NCBI GenBank assembly: GCA_034620365.1
Contig: JAQGEQ010000107.1
Location: forward strand, 310,001-374,000
Source of the DNA: Pegea sp. RAD2-039
Taxonomy: Eukaryota > Chordata > Thaliacea > Salpida > Salpidae
DNA: 64,000 bases
Reading direction: 5' to 3'
The translations under genes and the position numbers were made by a program. Under the pieces are notes generated by a model. That model was not told the DNA's origin. It did no database searches and worked only from the letters and a program-made list of their open reading frames with translations. Positions 1 to 11,271 of this stretch are shown piece by piece (position 1 is the first letter of the stretch; every line of letters starts with the position of its first letter).

Positions 1-445
1 ACTTTTGGCTTTTAATCAATCTTAGCTACTTTCCTTGATGTATTCTGTGCGTTTAAATAGTTTTTAAACAAATCAATTTCATTATATAAAAAGATCTTTT
101 ATATAAATAAATTTATTCTATTTTATCAATGACTTCCTCTTTTAGTTGAAATTTCTTTATATTTTCTCATTAACATTAATAATTTTAAAAACAGTTTGAA
201 TAGTTTCATAAGCAGTACATTGACTGTAACACAAATTAAATGCAAGAAACTTATTAAAAACTTTTATTGATTGTAAATTTCTTATTAATATTTTTAAAAA
301 TAGACAACTAGCTAATATTTTTGTGAAGAAAAGACATTCTATTTTAATTTTTCTATTAATTTTAACTTTTAATTAGTTTTCTTTCTCCCTCAAAAAAATT
401 ATTTTTTCAATTTTAAAGAAGTTGTTGTTAAAATGAATATTTCAG

Positions 446-748
446 ATCCTAGCGCACGATGTATTGGTCCAGACGGTAAACCATTAACTACTGGACCATT
501 TGAAAAACCCGGAGATTACAACCATTACTACAAATGTTCAAACGGTTGGTTTGAATATTATTTTTTTAACTGATTGCTTGTTGTTAAAATTAACAAACTG
601 AATTCACAAATAATACCTTCATTTACTAAATTGTTTTCAATTTTTATAGGAATCTTAGAGACATTGACATGTCCTAATGGAACTGATTTCAATCCAGATT
701 TGAAGATTTGTGATATTATAGATATAGTTCCTCAATACAAAGGAAATG
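446..748 (+). CDS. Chitin-binding module, gene 1 module 1
   Basis: Exon a is 446-544, after a ttcag acceptor; exon b is 650-748, after a tatag acceptor. Both are 99 nt and phase 1 at both ends. Cysteines 1, 3, 4 and 5 of the six-Cys peritrophin pattern are present (ARCIG, YYKC, TLTC, LKIC). Cysteine 2 is Tyr (GDYNH) and cysteine 6 is Tyr (VPQY). The conserved PFEKPGD and DFNP motifs are typical of this array. Confidence 0.75.
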
Positions 749-3700
749 GTAGTTAAATCAAAATTAGTCTTTCAAATTCAAATTAACGTAGTGATTTCAA
801 AATTTGATTAAATATTCTTAGACTAAAATTTTTGCTAGAATCACTTTTTCTGTTTGATTAAGAACAGGTTTACAAATGTTGAATGAAGCTTAAACTTTAT
901 TAAAAAGTTTTTATTATAAGATTTTTTAGTACTATCGAACAAGTATTTGAAAACTTTTTCATTTTTATTTTATTAACATCAAGTCATATTATGTTAACTT
1001 GAAATAATTATATTAAATTTTGAAGAATTTAAACGCTTCAACAAAATCTTTTAATCTTAATGAGTATCAAACTTCTTTAAATCTTTGTCATTTATTTAAT
1101 ATATTTATATAGCATTCAAAACCTTTCATGAAAGTTTATTTATTTTAAAAGCAAAAATAAAGAGATTAAAAAAAGCATTACTTTTATCCTCACTGAAACC
1201 TTTCAAAAAACATAAAATAACAATTTAATTGAAGTATATTTAGAAATCAAATCAAATACTTTAATTAAAACAAGATAAAAAGCATGTGATAAAACATTGT
1301 TTTATACATTTTTTAGTTTTGTAAAAAAGTTAGTTTTTCAAACAGTTTTGGCTACTTTCTTTGAAAATTTTTTGCGTGTCAATAGTTTTTAAACAAATAA
1401 ATTTCATTATATAAAACGATCTTTTATATAAATAAACTTATTCTATTTTATCATTGACTTCCTCTTTTAGTTGAAATTTCTTTATATTTTCTCATAAATA
1501 TAAATAAATTTAAAAACGGTTTGAATAGTTTCATAAGCAGTGCATTGACTGTAACACAAATAAATTGCAAGAAACTTATTATAGACTTTCAATGATTGTA
1601 GATTTCTTATTAATAGTTTTAAAAATTGACAACTAGCTAATATTTTTGTGAAGAAAAGAGATTCATTTTAACTTTTAACTATTTTTCTTTCTCTCTCAAA
1701 AAAATTATTTTTTCAATTTTAAGAAAGTTGCTGTTAAAATGAATCTTTCAGATCCTAATTCACGATGTATTGGTCCAGACGGTGAACTATTAACTACTGA
1801 ACCATTTGAAAAACCCGGAGATTACAACCATTACTACAAATGTTCAAACGGTTGGTTTGAATATTCTTTTTTTAACTGATTGCTTGTTGTTAAAATTAGC
1901 AAACTGAATTCACAAATAATATCTTCATTTACTAAATTGTTCTCAACTTTTATAGGAATCTTAGAGACATTTTCATGTCCTCCTGGAACTGATTTCAATC
2001 CATATTTGAAGATTTGTGATATTATAGAAAAAGTTCTTCAACGCAAACGAAATGGTATTTAAATCAAAATTAGTCTTTCAAATTCAAATTAACGTAGTGA
2101 TTTCAAAATTTGATTAAATATTCTTAGACTAAAATTTTTGCTAGAATCACTTTTTCTGTTTGATTAAGAACAGGTTTACAAATGTTGAATGAAACTTAAA
2201 GTTTATTATAATAGTTTTTATTATAAGTTGTTTTAGTACTATCGAACAAGTATTTGAAAACTTTTTCATTTTAATTTTAATAACATCAAGTCATATTATG
2301 TTAACTTGAAATAATTATATTAAATTTTGAAGAAATTAAATGCTTCAACAAAATCTTTTAATCTTTATGACTATCAAACTCCTTAAATCTTTGTCATTTA
2401 TTTAATATATTAATATAGTATTCAGAACCTTTCATGAAAGTTAGTTTATTTTAAAAGCAAAAATAAAGAAATTAAAAAAAGCATTACTTATATCCTCACT
2501 GAAACCTTTAAAAAAACATAAATTACCAATTTAATTGAAGTATATTCAAACCTTTAACCAAATACTTTTAATATATAAAAGATAGAAAGCATGTTAAATA
2601 ATATTCTTTCATAAATTGCTTCGTATTCCAAAAAATTTTGACTTTTAAACAATCTTAGCTACTTTCCTTGACAAACTTTGTGCGTTTAAATAGTTTTTAA
2701 ACAAATAAACCTCATTATATAAAAAGATCTTTTATATAAAAAAATTTATTCTATTTTATCATTGACTTCCTCTTTTAGTTGAAATTTCTTGATATTTTCT
2801 CATAAACATTAATAATTTTAAAAACGGTTTGAATAGTTTCATAAGCAGTGTATTGACTGTAACACAAATTAATTGCAAGAAACTTATTAAAAACTTTCAT
2901 TGATTGTAAATTTCCTATTAATATTTTTAAAATTGACAACTAGCTAATATTTTTGTGAAGAAAAGACATTTTATTTTAATTTTTCTATTAATTTTAACTT
3001 TTAATTAGTTTTCTTTCTCCCTCAAAAAAATTATTTTTTCAATTTTAAAGAACTTGTTGTTAAAATGAATATTTCAGATCCTAGCGCACGATGTATTGGT
3101 CCAGACGGTAAACCATTAACTACTGGACCATTTGAAAAACCCGGAGATTACAACCATTACTACAAATGTTCAAACGGTTGGTTTGAATATTCTTTTTTTA
3201 ACTGATTGCTTGTTGTTAAAATTAACAAACTGAATTCACAAATAATATCTTCATTTACTAAATTGTTCTCAATTTTTATAGGAATCTTAGAGACATTGAC
3301 ATGTCCTAATGGAACTGATTTCAATCCAGATTTGAAGATTTGTGATATTATAGATATAGTTCCTCAATACAAAGGAAATGGTAGTTAAATCAAAATTAGT
3401 CTTTCAAATTCAAATTAACTTAGTATTTTCAAAATTTGATTAAATATTCTTAGACTAATATTTTTGCTAAAATCACTTTTTCTGTTTGATTAAGAACAGG
3501 TTTACAAATGTTGAATGAAGCTTAAACTTTATTAAAAAGTTTTTATTATAAGATTTTTTAGTACTATCGAACAAGTATTTGAAAACTTTTTCATTTTTAT
3601 TTTAATAACATCAAGTCATATTATGTTAACTTGAAATAATTATATTAAATTTTGAAGAATTTAAACGCTTCAACAAAATCTTTTAATATTAATGACTATC

Positions 3701-5958
3701 AAACTTCTTTAAATCTTTGTCATTTATTTAATATATTAATATAGCATTCAAAACCTTTCATGAAAGTTTGTTTATTTTAAAAGCAAAAATAAAGAGATTA
3801 AGAAAAGCATTACTTTTATCCTCACTGAAACCTTTCAAAAAACATAAAATAACAATTTAATTGAAGTATATTTAGAAATCAAATCAAATACTTTAATTAA
3901 AACAAGATAAAAAGCATGTGATAAAACATTGTTTTATACATTTTTTAGTTTTGTAAAAAAGTTAGTTTTTCAAACAATCTTACTTACTTTCCTTGACAAA
4001 TTTTGTGCGTTTAAATAGTTTTTAAACAAATAAATTTCATTATATAAAAAGATCTTTTATATAAATAAACTTATTCTATTTTATCATTGACTTCCTCTTT
4101 TAGTTGAAATTTCTTTATATTTTCTCATAAATATAAATAAATTTAAAAACGGTTTGAATAGTTTCATAAGCAGTGCATTGACTGTAACTCAAATAAATTG
4201 CAAGAAACTTATTAAAGACTTTCAATGATTGTAGATTTCTTATTAATAGTTTTAAAAATTGACAACTAGCTAATATTTTTGTGAAGAAAAGAGATTCATT
4301 TTAACTTTTAACTATTTTTCTTTCTCTCTCAAAAAAATTATTTTTTCAATTTTAAGAAAGTTGCTGTTAAAATGAATCTTTCAGATCCTAACTCACGATG
4401 TATTGGTCCAGACGGTGAACTATTAACTACTGAACCATTTGAAAAACCCGGAGATTACAACCATTACTACAAATGTTTAAACGGTTGGTTTAAAATTATT
4501 TTATTTAATAGATAGCTTGTTGTTAAAATTAACAAACTGTATTCACAAATAATATCTTCATTTACTAAATTGTTCTCAACTTTTATAGGAATCTTAGAGA
4601 CATTGACATGTCCTCCTGGAACTGATTTCAATCCATATTTGAAGATTTGTGATATTATAGAAAAAGTTCTTCAACGCAAACGAAATGGTATTTAAATCAA
4701 AATTAGTCTTTCAAATTCAAATTAACGTAGTGATTTCAAAATTTGATTAAATATTCTTAGACTAAAATTTTTGCTAGAATCACTTTCTCTGTTTGATTAA
4801 GAACAGTTTTACAAATGTTGAATGAAACTTAAACTTTATTATAATATTTTTTATTATTAGTTGTTTTAGTACTATCGAACAAGTTTTTGAAAACTTTTTC
4901 ATTTTTATTTTAATAACATCAAGTCATATTATGTTAACTTGAAGTAATTATATAAAATTTTGATGAATATAAACGCTTCAACAAAGTCTTTAAATTTAAT
5001 CTCTGTAATTTAAATCTTTAATTGTTTTTCTTTTATTTAAAGTGTTTTTAAAACCTTTCATGAAAGTTTGTTTATTTTAAAAGCAAAAATAAAGAAATTA
5101 AAAAAAGCATTACTTTTATCCTCACTGAAACCTTTAAAAAAACATAAATTAACAATTTAATTGAAGTATATTCAAACCTTTAACCAAATACTTTTTTATA
5201 TGAAAGATAGAATGCATGTAAAATGATATTCTTTGATAAACTGTTTAGCTTTGTAAAAAAGTTAAAATTTCAAATAGTCTTGGTTACATTTTTTGAAAAT
5301 TTTAGATTATTTAAATAGTTTGTAAGCAAATTAATTTCATTACATAAAAAGATACTTTGTATAGGTAAACCTATTCAATTTTATCATTGACTTCATATTT
5401 TAGTTGATTAATCTTTAAATTTTTTCATAAATGTTAGAAAATGAAAAACAGTTTGAATAGTTTCATAATCAGTACATTGACCATGGCACAAATAAATTAA
5501 AAGTAACAGATTGAAGACAATCATTGATTGTATTTTCTTAAATATTTTATAAAACTAACAACTACCTAATATTATAGTGAAGAAAACAGATTCATTTTAT
5601 TTTTTAATTATTTTTCTTTCTCTCAGAACGAAGTTATTTTCGAAATTATAATGAAGTTGTTGTTAAAATGAATTTTCAGATCCTAACTCACGATGTTTTG
5701 GTCCTGACGGTGCACCATTAACTACTGGACCATTTGAAAAACCAGGAGACCTCTACCATTACTACAAATGTTTTAACGGTTGGTTTGAAGTTATTTATTT
5801 AATTGATTGCTTGTTGCTAAAATAAAAAGATGAGTTCATAAATAGTTTGTTCTTTTACTAAGTTGTTCTCAATTTTTATAGGAATCTTAGAGACATTGTC
5901 ATGTCCTGCTGGAACTTATTTCAATCCATATTTGAAGATTTGTGATTATTATATGTGA
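446..5958 (+). CDS. Gene 1, 3' part: five chitin-binding type 2 modules (5' end outside window)
   Basis: This is the downstream part of a multi-exon gene whose start lies to the left. It holds five peritrophin-A/CBM14-like modules at 446-748, 1752-2054, 3078-3380, 4385-4687 and 5680-5958. Each is split into exon a and exon b, 99 nt each in modules 1-4, by a 103-105 nt intron. Modules are separated by introns of about 1 kb. Every junction is phase 1, so any module can be skipped or duplicated without breaking the frame. The domain family binds chitin in peritrophic matrix, cuticle and some immune proteins; the protein is presumably extracellular. Modules 5, 6 and 7 of gene 3 match modules 1, 2 and 3 here at an offset near 60.5 kb, so the missing 5' end probably looks like gene 3. 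The fifth module reaches a stop at 5956-5958. The CTLD/TM exon follows at 6416. Confidence 0.75.
1752..2054 (+). CDS. Chitin-binding module, gene 1 module 2
   Basis: Exon a is 1752-1850 and exon b 1956-2054, each 99 nt with phase-1 ends. Cysteines 2 and 6 are absent: GDYN replaces the second, and KVLQRK occupies the region of the sixth. The exon b end is more basic and more divergent than in its neighbours. Exon b of module 4 (4589-4687) shares this divergent end, so the two are close relatives. Confidence 0.72.
3078..3380 (+). CDS. Chitin-binding module, gene 1 module 3
   Basis: Exon a is 3078-3176 and exon b 3282-3380. The protein is the same as module 1 in both half-domains, and the flanking introns are nearly the same as well. 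This indicates very recent tandem duplication or gene conversion. Cysteines 2 and 6 are replaced by Tyr. Confidence 0.75.
4385..4687 (+). CDS. Chitin-binding module, gene 1 module 4
   Basis: Exon a is 4385-4483 and exon b 4589-4687, both 99 nt and phase 1. Exon a carries YYKCLNG. Exon b starts [10 protein letters not shown] and ends with the basic VLQRKR version seen in module 2. Cysteines 2 and 6 are absent. Confidence 0.72.
5680..5958 (+). CDS. Last chitin-binding module of gene 1, ending in a stop
   Basis: Exon a is 5680-5778. It has GDLYHYYKC, so cysteine 2 is Leu. Exon b starts at 5882 after ttatag and stays open through cysteine 5 (LKIC). It then reads D-Y-Y-M and a TGA at 5956-5958, because of a short insertion relative to the copies at 32.3 and 46.9 kb. 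The other copies stop at almost the same residue with TAA, so the stop is not unique to this copy. Either the transcript ends as a secreted protein here, or this exon is skipped to reach the CTLD exon. Confidence 0.65.
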
Positions 5959-6415
5959 TTATCAATAAAATGTTTCTCCTTGCAGAAGAGATTGTAATCA
6001 AAAAAAATTGAAAATATATACCTACAACTTAATTGAAGATGAAAATGTTCTTTATAATTATGCTGATCGTCTCTTTATGCATTTAAAAAAATTCCATTTA
6101 AACATATTTATCCAAAATAATAATAAAATCTTGATTATAACATCATTTAAATAAATTCCAAAAAAGCTTTTTCACGTGTGATTATTTAATTATCTCAGAT
6201 CAGATGGTTCAGCTTTTGATTAATAGATGACTTTTAACTAAGATCAGTAAAAAAGTAAAAAAAAATAAAGTGAAGATTATAAAAGTCTAAAATATCTATA
6301 AATTTATATATTTGTTCAATATCAAGGAAATAAACTTAACAACGGAGTAGTATAAAAAGACAAAGAAAATTATTTTAGTTTAAAACTAAAACAGATTTTT
6401 CTAGAAGTATAGTAG

Positions 6416-7327
6416 TTGGTTGAGTTTTTGGTTGATAAGTTTCATGGTTCAAAAAATCAGAAAATGATTCAGAATAAAGTTCAAAAAGTAAAGAAAAAAG
6501 AAAGGAAGTTTCTTAATTCCAGTATCGGTGTGATTGAAGCAGCAAATTTATACAGAAGTAAAACTGAAGCTACCAAATATTGTGAAGAAAATGATGGAAT
6601 GTTGATTCCATTACATAATCAGAAGATAGTTGATGAAGTATCAGATAAACTTATGGAGGTTAAATTCCTTAAAAAAGGAAGTTGGATTCTTGTTGGACTT
6701 GATTGTAAAAACGGAATATATCAGTGGCAAGATGGAATGAAGTTTAATGGAAATAATTATGATCCAATTTTGCAGTTGCGGAAAGATAAGTGTCAATAAT
6801 AATATCTTTGACGTAGAAGTAACAGAAACAAGTTTCAACTAACAGGAAGTCGATGGAACTATTATGTTCCATTTATATGTTTAAGGAATGGTAAGAATCA
6901 ACCAGCATGAAAAACTTCTGCAATTAAATTTACAGAATTAAAAGATATTTTTATGTCTAGTAGTAGACAAACATTGATTACTTCGACTGAACCAACAAGC
7001 AAACCTTTGTCTAGTAGCAGACAAACAACAACTGTAATTATTGATAGCAATAAAGTAAGTTCTAACAACTTTCTCTTGATTGGCTTATCTGTTGGATCAG
7101 TTCTGTTATTTGCATTAATTTGCTACATGGTTTTGAAAAAGACTCTTCTTAAGATAAAGAAACAAAAATACGTTGCCAATGATATTGAGCTTCAAGATGC
7201 TAAGGTTGACGAGAACAAAGACATCATTCAGCAAAGAGAAGAAAGTCATGTTTATGCTAATATTGAAGACTTAAACCATCAAGACATTTATGTATCTATG
7301 ATGCCAATTCATACCAGTATCATTTAA
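6416..7327 (+). pseudogene. CTLD / Thr-rich stalk / TM / cytoplasmic tail exon, copy A (broken)
   Basis: This copy encodes a C-type-lectin-like domain, a short Thr-rich stalk of two 18-residue repeats, a hydrophobic membrane span (around 7066-7130) and a cytoplasmic tail. It is open from 6416 to 6799, then meets two TAA codons and a TGA where copies B and E read QNFFYLR or QNLYLR. A further in-frame TGA lies near 6908-6910. The frame reopens through the stalk, TM and tail to TAA at 7325-7327. Its tail is the only complete one of the A/B/C class. It carries VYANI (a YxN motif, the Grb2-SH2 type) and IYVSM (a YxxM motif, the PI3K p85-SH2 type). The first codon of the open frame is TTG and an in-frame TAG sits just before it, so this is an internal exon, not a start. 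It could be rescued only by splicing around the stops. Confidence 0.65.
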
Positions 7328-9196
7328 ACGATGACGTCATTTAGTCCAGAACTTCAAACTGTAAACGGATATTTTGTTTTCTGAAATATTTTCTAAATCT
7401 CGTAAAAACAATCAGCTTCAAACCTCTTAAACAGATTTTAAAGTCATTCTTTTCTTAAGTTTATTTTCTGAGAACTTTTTTTTATTTAATTTTTTCCATC
7501 TAAAAAATTGTTGTTTATTGGTGAAGTATCTTCTATTGTAGTACCAATTATCAGCTTCTAATGATGAGTAGCTTCAGCAAATATATATCTACAATGTAAT
7601 TAAAAATGAGAAACTTGTTTATAAAAAAGCTGAATATCTCTTAATGCAATCTTTAAATAATTTTCAGCTGCAAAATAATAAATATATCTTGATTAAATCA
7701 TTCGTTAAAAAAACTTTAATAAATGTCTTTATTTCCGTTTATTCATTTAATTAAATAATTCAGTTTATTGTATGGGTAGATCAGGACATTATATATAATT
7801 TTGATAGTTGCAATAAATTTATTTTTTTTTTCATGTTGTGATGGTTTCCAAGATTTAAATATATTTAGTATATGAAAATTATTCATACAAATAAAAAATT
7901 TTAAAATTGTATTTGAAAAAACAACAGAAAAAACTTTTGTTTTCTGCAAGTGTATTCGACAAGCTATAAAAACATTGTGGAGGTAAATCACATATGCAGT
8001 TCTTGAATTACTTTCAAACAAATTTTCTGGTTAAAATAAAGACTTTCAGGCCGTTAATTAACGTGGAAACAAAAATAAAATATTTTGACAAATAAAGTTA
8101 ATAAAAAGTGTTTTGTGATTTTATGTTTGATTTGACTTTGAATCTAATTTAAGATTTTATAGTTTTGATTTTTAACAAAATTTTCTAAGATAAAATACTA
8201 TTCACTTAAAAAAGGAAAAAAGCTTGAAAAAGTTTCGAATGACAAAATTGTGAATTTCTCCTTTTGTTAATTGTTTATATTTTTTCACAAAAAATATTTA
8301 TATTCTGAGGGAAAATCTGCTAAAAATGAGTTTCAACTAGCTTATGTTAAAAATAAAACTGTTTTCAATGAAATTCTTCAAGCAAAATAATTGAAAATAT
8401 TTAGAGATTTGAAGCAAAAGTAAATAACAAATAATTGTAATAAGTTTTAAAATAAACTTATTGAAATGAAAATATTTGATGAATAATTTTTAAATTTTAT
8501 CCCTAAAATGTAAAGCAAATAAAAAAAGGATTTCATCAAAATAAAAATTACTAAATACAATTTTGAAACTAAGAGACGAAGTCTACTAAGAGTTGTGCAA
8601 ATTTGTTTTAAACGTTTTGAAAGATCTGTGGAAAACAAATTTAGATGAAACTTTAATTTTGGTTTAGTGAGTTCTCCAATTATTGAACTATTCTTTATAA
8701 ACAAGATAAAAAGTAAATTAATCATCGATAGTTTCCTACAATAAAACCACTAATTAAATAAAAAAGTATTTTTTTTATTGTTATCAAAGAAAGTTTATTT
8801 ATGAAAAGTTTTTGAATAGATAGAAAAAAATAAAGTTAAACACAAAGTCTAAATTCTTAAAAGGATTTAAGTTCTTTTAATATATATATCGTTTTTGGTA
8901 TAAAGTGAGATTGTATAGTTTGTGAGAATGTTTATTAGCAAAAGATGTTCTTTTTAGGCATTCTACATCACATTTATTCTAAAAAATAAAGAAAAAAAAA
9001 TTAACTAAGATATATATAAAGTATCAATTTTATGAAATAAAGTCTTGAAATATTTTCTCATGCATAAAATAATACTTCACGATCAATTATTACATTTGTT
9101 TGCATTAAAAGTCCTGGATGTAAATATCTTTATAGAAATTGTTGAATGTATTGATTTCTACTAAAAAATTAAGATTTAACATTTATATTCAAGTTT
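7328..9196. repeat. Non-genic part of the 7.7-kb tandem unit, copy 1
   Basis: AT-rich spacer found again at about 15.06-16.89 kb and 22.74-24.51 kb, and partly at 53.85-54.72 kb. It contains the end of the CTLD transcript and a 30-codon conserved patch near 8545-8655. I found no gene with typical features. The open frames of the - strand here are not preserved between copies. Confidence 0.5.
8548..8670 (+). other. Short conserved + strand open patch (four copies)
   Basis: A patch reading about NFETKRRSLLRVVQICF then KRFERSV and ending at an in-frame TGA occurs here and at about 16226-16320, 23850-23960 and 54546-54650. All four stay open in this frame and mostly differ by conservative changes. 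In the 23.85 and 54.55 kb copies an ATG lies directly upstream. It may be a short peptide or the last piece of a decayed gene. I do not recognise it. Confidence 0.25.
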
Positions 9197-9253
9197 GGAA
9201 TAATTAATAAGAGAGGTAGTGCTCCCAATACCAACTTAACTGGTAATCATTAA
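9197..9253 (+). pseudogene. Remnant of a chitin-binding gene's terminal codons
   Basis: The frame reads G-I-I-N then KRGSAPNTNLTGNH and a TAA. It is the same C-terminal tail that follows a chitin-binding half-domain at 35515-35663 and 50157-50305. Here only the tail is left; the domain upstream is gone. Further copies are at 16895-16951 and 24513-24569. It marks where an ancestral secreted chitin-binding gene ended. Confidence 0.6.
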
Positions 9254-11270
9254 TTTAAACTTTATAAAATCTCTAATCAGATAAAAATTTTCTTTTTCAA
9301 TTTGGTTATTTTCAACTTCATAGAAAACATTAAGAAACATAAAATAATTTTTAATTTAAGTACATTGAAATTTAAACCAAATACTTTTCATAAATGAATG
9401 ATTGAATGCTTTTAAAATTTTTTAAAATATTTTTATAGTTTTGCAAATTTTGAAGGCTTTCAAATAATCTTAGCTACATCCTCTAAAAAGATCCGTGTAT
9501 TAAGATAGATTGAAAAAAATTAATTAAATTAATTAAGAACATCTTTTTGACATTTATAATTGTTTTATTGTATCATTCACTTCCTCTTCAAGTTGAATAT
9601 TCTTTAAAAACTTTCATTAAAGTTAGAAAATTTAAAAACACTTTGAATAGTTTTATAGGAAGTAGATTATCCATGAAAAAATCTACTTTGCAAGAAACTG
9701 ACTGGAAATCTATTGAATGTGAATTTTATGAAAACAAATTTTAATAAAAGTTTATGAAAAGATGATCATAATACGGAGCATTTAAGGAACATTCGGGATG
9801 CAGACTCGAGATCTTGACCTTACACTTCCTCCACAGTCAGAAAATTTGCTCCAACTCTAGTTTTAAATAAAAACTAAATTTTTAACTTCTACTAAGTGGC
9901 GTAAAAGAGCTAAAACTTGCATAAAGATTGTTGGTTTCAAAATCTGATCTTTCACTGAGACAATAACACCATAACCAAATTGCATTTAATAGTTTTTCAA
10001 ATAACTAATGGAAATACCAAACTTTCTTTCAAAGCGTAAAAACTAAAAAAGCTTAAAATAATATCAAGAATATGAAGAATAAAATTTAAGATTTATAGAA
10101 ATTGATTTTCAATTTTTATTGATTTTCTATTAAGCTGATAAGACTCCTGAACATAATTGATATCTGATTTTTTTAACTAAATTCACTTTAATTTTTTTAA
10201 GCCAAAACAGTATTAACTGATTTTATCAAATACTGACATTAATTAAAAAACATTTTAGTATTAGGTTATACCTATCAGTATTTAATAAGATTTAAATTTT
10301 TTTGAACAACTGAATTTATTTCTATTTTGTAAGTCTAAAAAACGAACTGAACAATAATTTGATTCTAAAAGTTTAAATGTGAAATGTAACTTTGTTTCAA
10401 AAAGTAAAAATACTTTTCAATTATAAAGAGATTAAAGATTTTATTTACTGACCTTCAGCTTTTGGTAGAAAAAAAAACTTTTTTTTAGTCATAAAATGTA
10501 CTTTGAATTGTTTTAAAATTTTATTAAACGATCTTAAACTTTTATAACTCATATATACGAATTTATGATGACAATAAAACAAGTTTTCGTTTTTTTCATT
10601 ATTTGTTACTAGAAGTAATATATTAGAAAGTTTATCTTTTGGTGAAAAATATTTCGATTTACAATCAATCATAGAATTGAATTTTTAATAACATATTTCT
10701 CAAACTTTCAAATACAATGTTTTCAATCGTAAAAAAATGATTAAAAGAAGATATTTTGCTTTAAAATATTTAACTATTTTGTATTTTATGGCATTACATT
10801 GTAAACTATTTGTTTTTAGTTCAAATAAGAAGTTTTTACAAGGAATTCAACCTGAAGCGGTTTAAACCAATTATAAATGATTTTTTTAATAAAATATAGT
10901 CTAACTATTTATTATTTCTAATGGAGAAATAAGATTACACATTTTTATTCAAGCTTAAAAGTTCTATTTATGTCTTATGTAAAACTAGCTAGAAAAACGA
11001 TTTCTGTCTAAAGGTTTAATTTATTTTAAAAGTCATTATAAGATTGTATGAAATTATTTTACTTTATTTAAGTTACTTATTTAGTGTTAAAATCTTTCTA
11101 GCTTTTAAGCTGTTCGAGAATCTATAATTAGCTTCATTTGAAAAATAGATGAAACAATTGATGATGTCGCTTTTTCAAAAACTTTATATTTTATCATTAA
11201 CCTCAAAAAATTGAATTTCAAAATTTGTTCACACTTCCCAGCTTTTCTATTTTTAGTTTCTAAATCGTAC
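9254..11270. repeat. Decayed promoter-like region and spacer, copy 1
   Basis: From about 9470 to 9745 this stretch matches the sequence upstream of the gene 2 and gene 3 TATA boxes (35.9-36.15 kb, 55.45-55.75 kb). The match stops before the TATA box and signal exon. Similar copies are at about 17.2-17.45, 24.8-25.06 and 50.55-50.8 kb. The rest is AT-rich spacer, shared with the other units, leading into the Mis18-like copy. Apart from the - strand frame at 10445-10672 I see no gene. Confidence 0.5.
10445..10672 (-). other. Conserved antisense reading frame upstream of the Mis18-like copy
   Basis: A 75-codon ATG-started frame has counterparts at 18169-18390 (73 codons), about 25780-25990 (ends early) and about 51700-51890 (frameshifted, no ATG). 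The central stretch NENLFYCHHKFVYMSYK is conserved in all four copies. The C-terminal part drifts. I do not recognise the protein. It could be an exon of a decayed divergent gene. It could equally be chance in well-conserved duplicated DNA. Confidence 0.25.
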
Positions 11271-11271
11271 A

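Larger units (their letters stand above)
749..5679 (+). repeat. Inter-module introns of gene 1, about 1 kb each, tandemly repeated
   Basis: The introns at 749-1751, 2055-3077, 3381-4384 and 4688-5679 are 992-1023 nt and closely similar to each other. With the exons they make a tandem repeat of about 1.3 kb. I see no gene inside them. Each contains a block with the signature tatcattgacttcctctttt followed by a gaatagtttcataagcag segment, 250-350 nt before the next exon. That block also lies just upstream of the gene 2 and gene 3 promoters. Confidence 0.7.

Noticed and set aside
574..756. Sixty-codon frames starting L-V-V-K-I-N-K-L in every amplified module, such as 574-756, 1880-2062, 45210-45392 and 63696-63878
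   Set aside because: They read through the last two thirds of the a/b intron into exon b, starting at a TTG. The intron has normal splice sites and joins exons a and b in phase 1, which gives a full chitin-binding domain.
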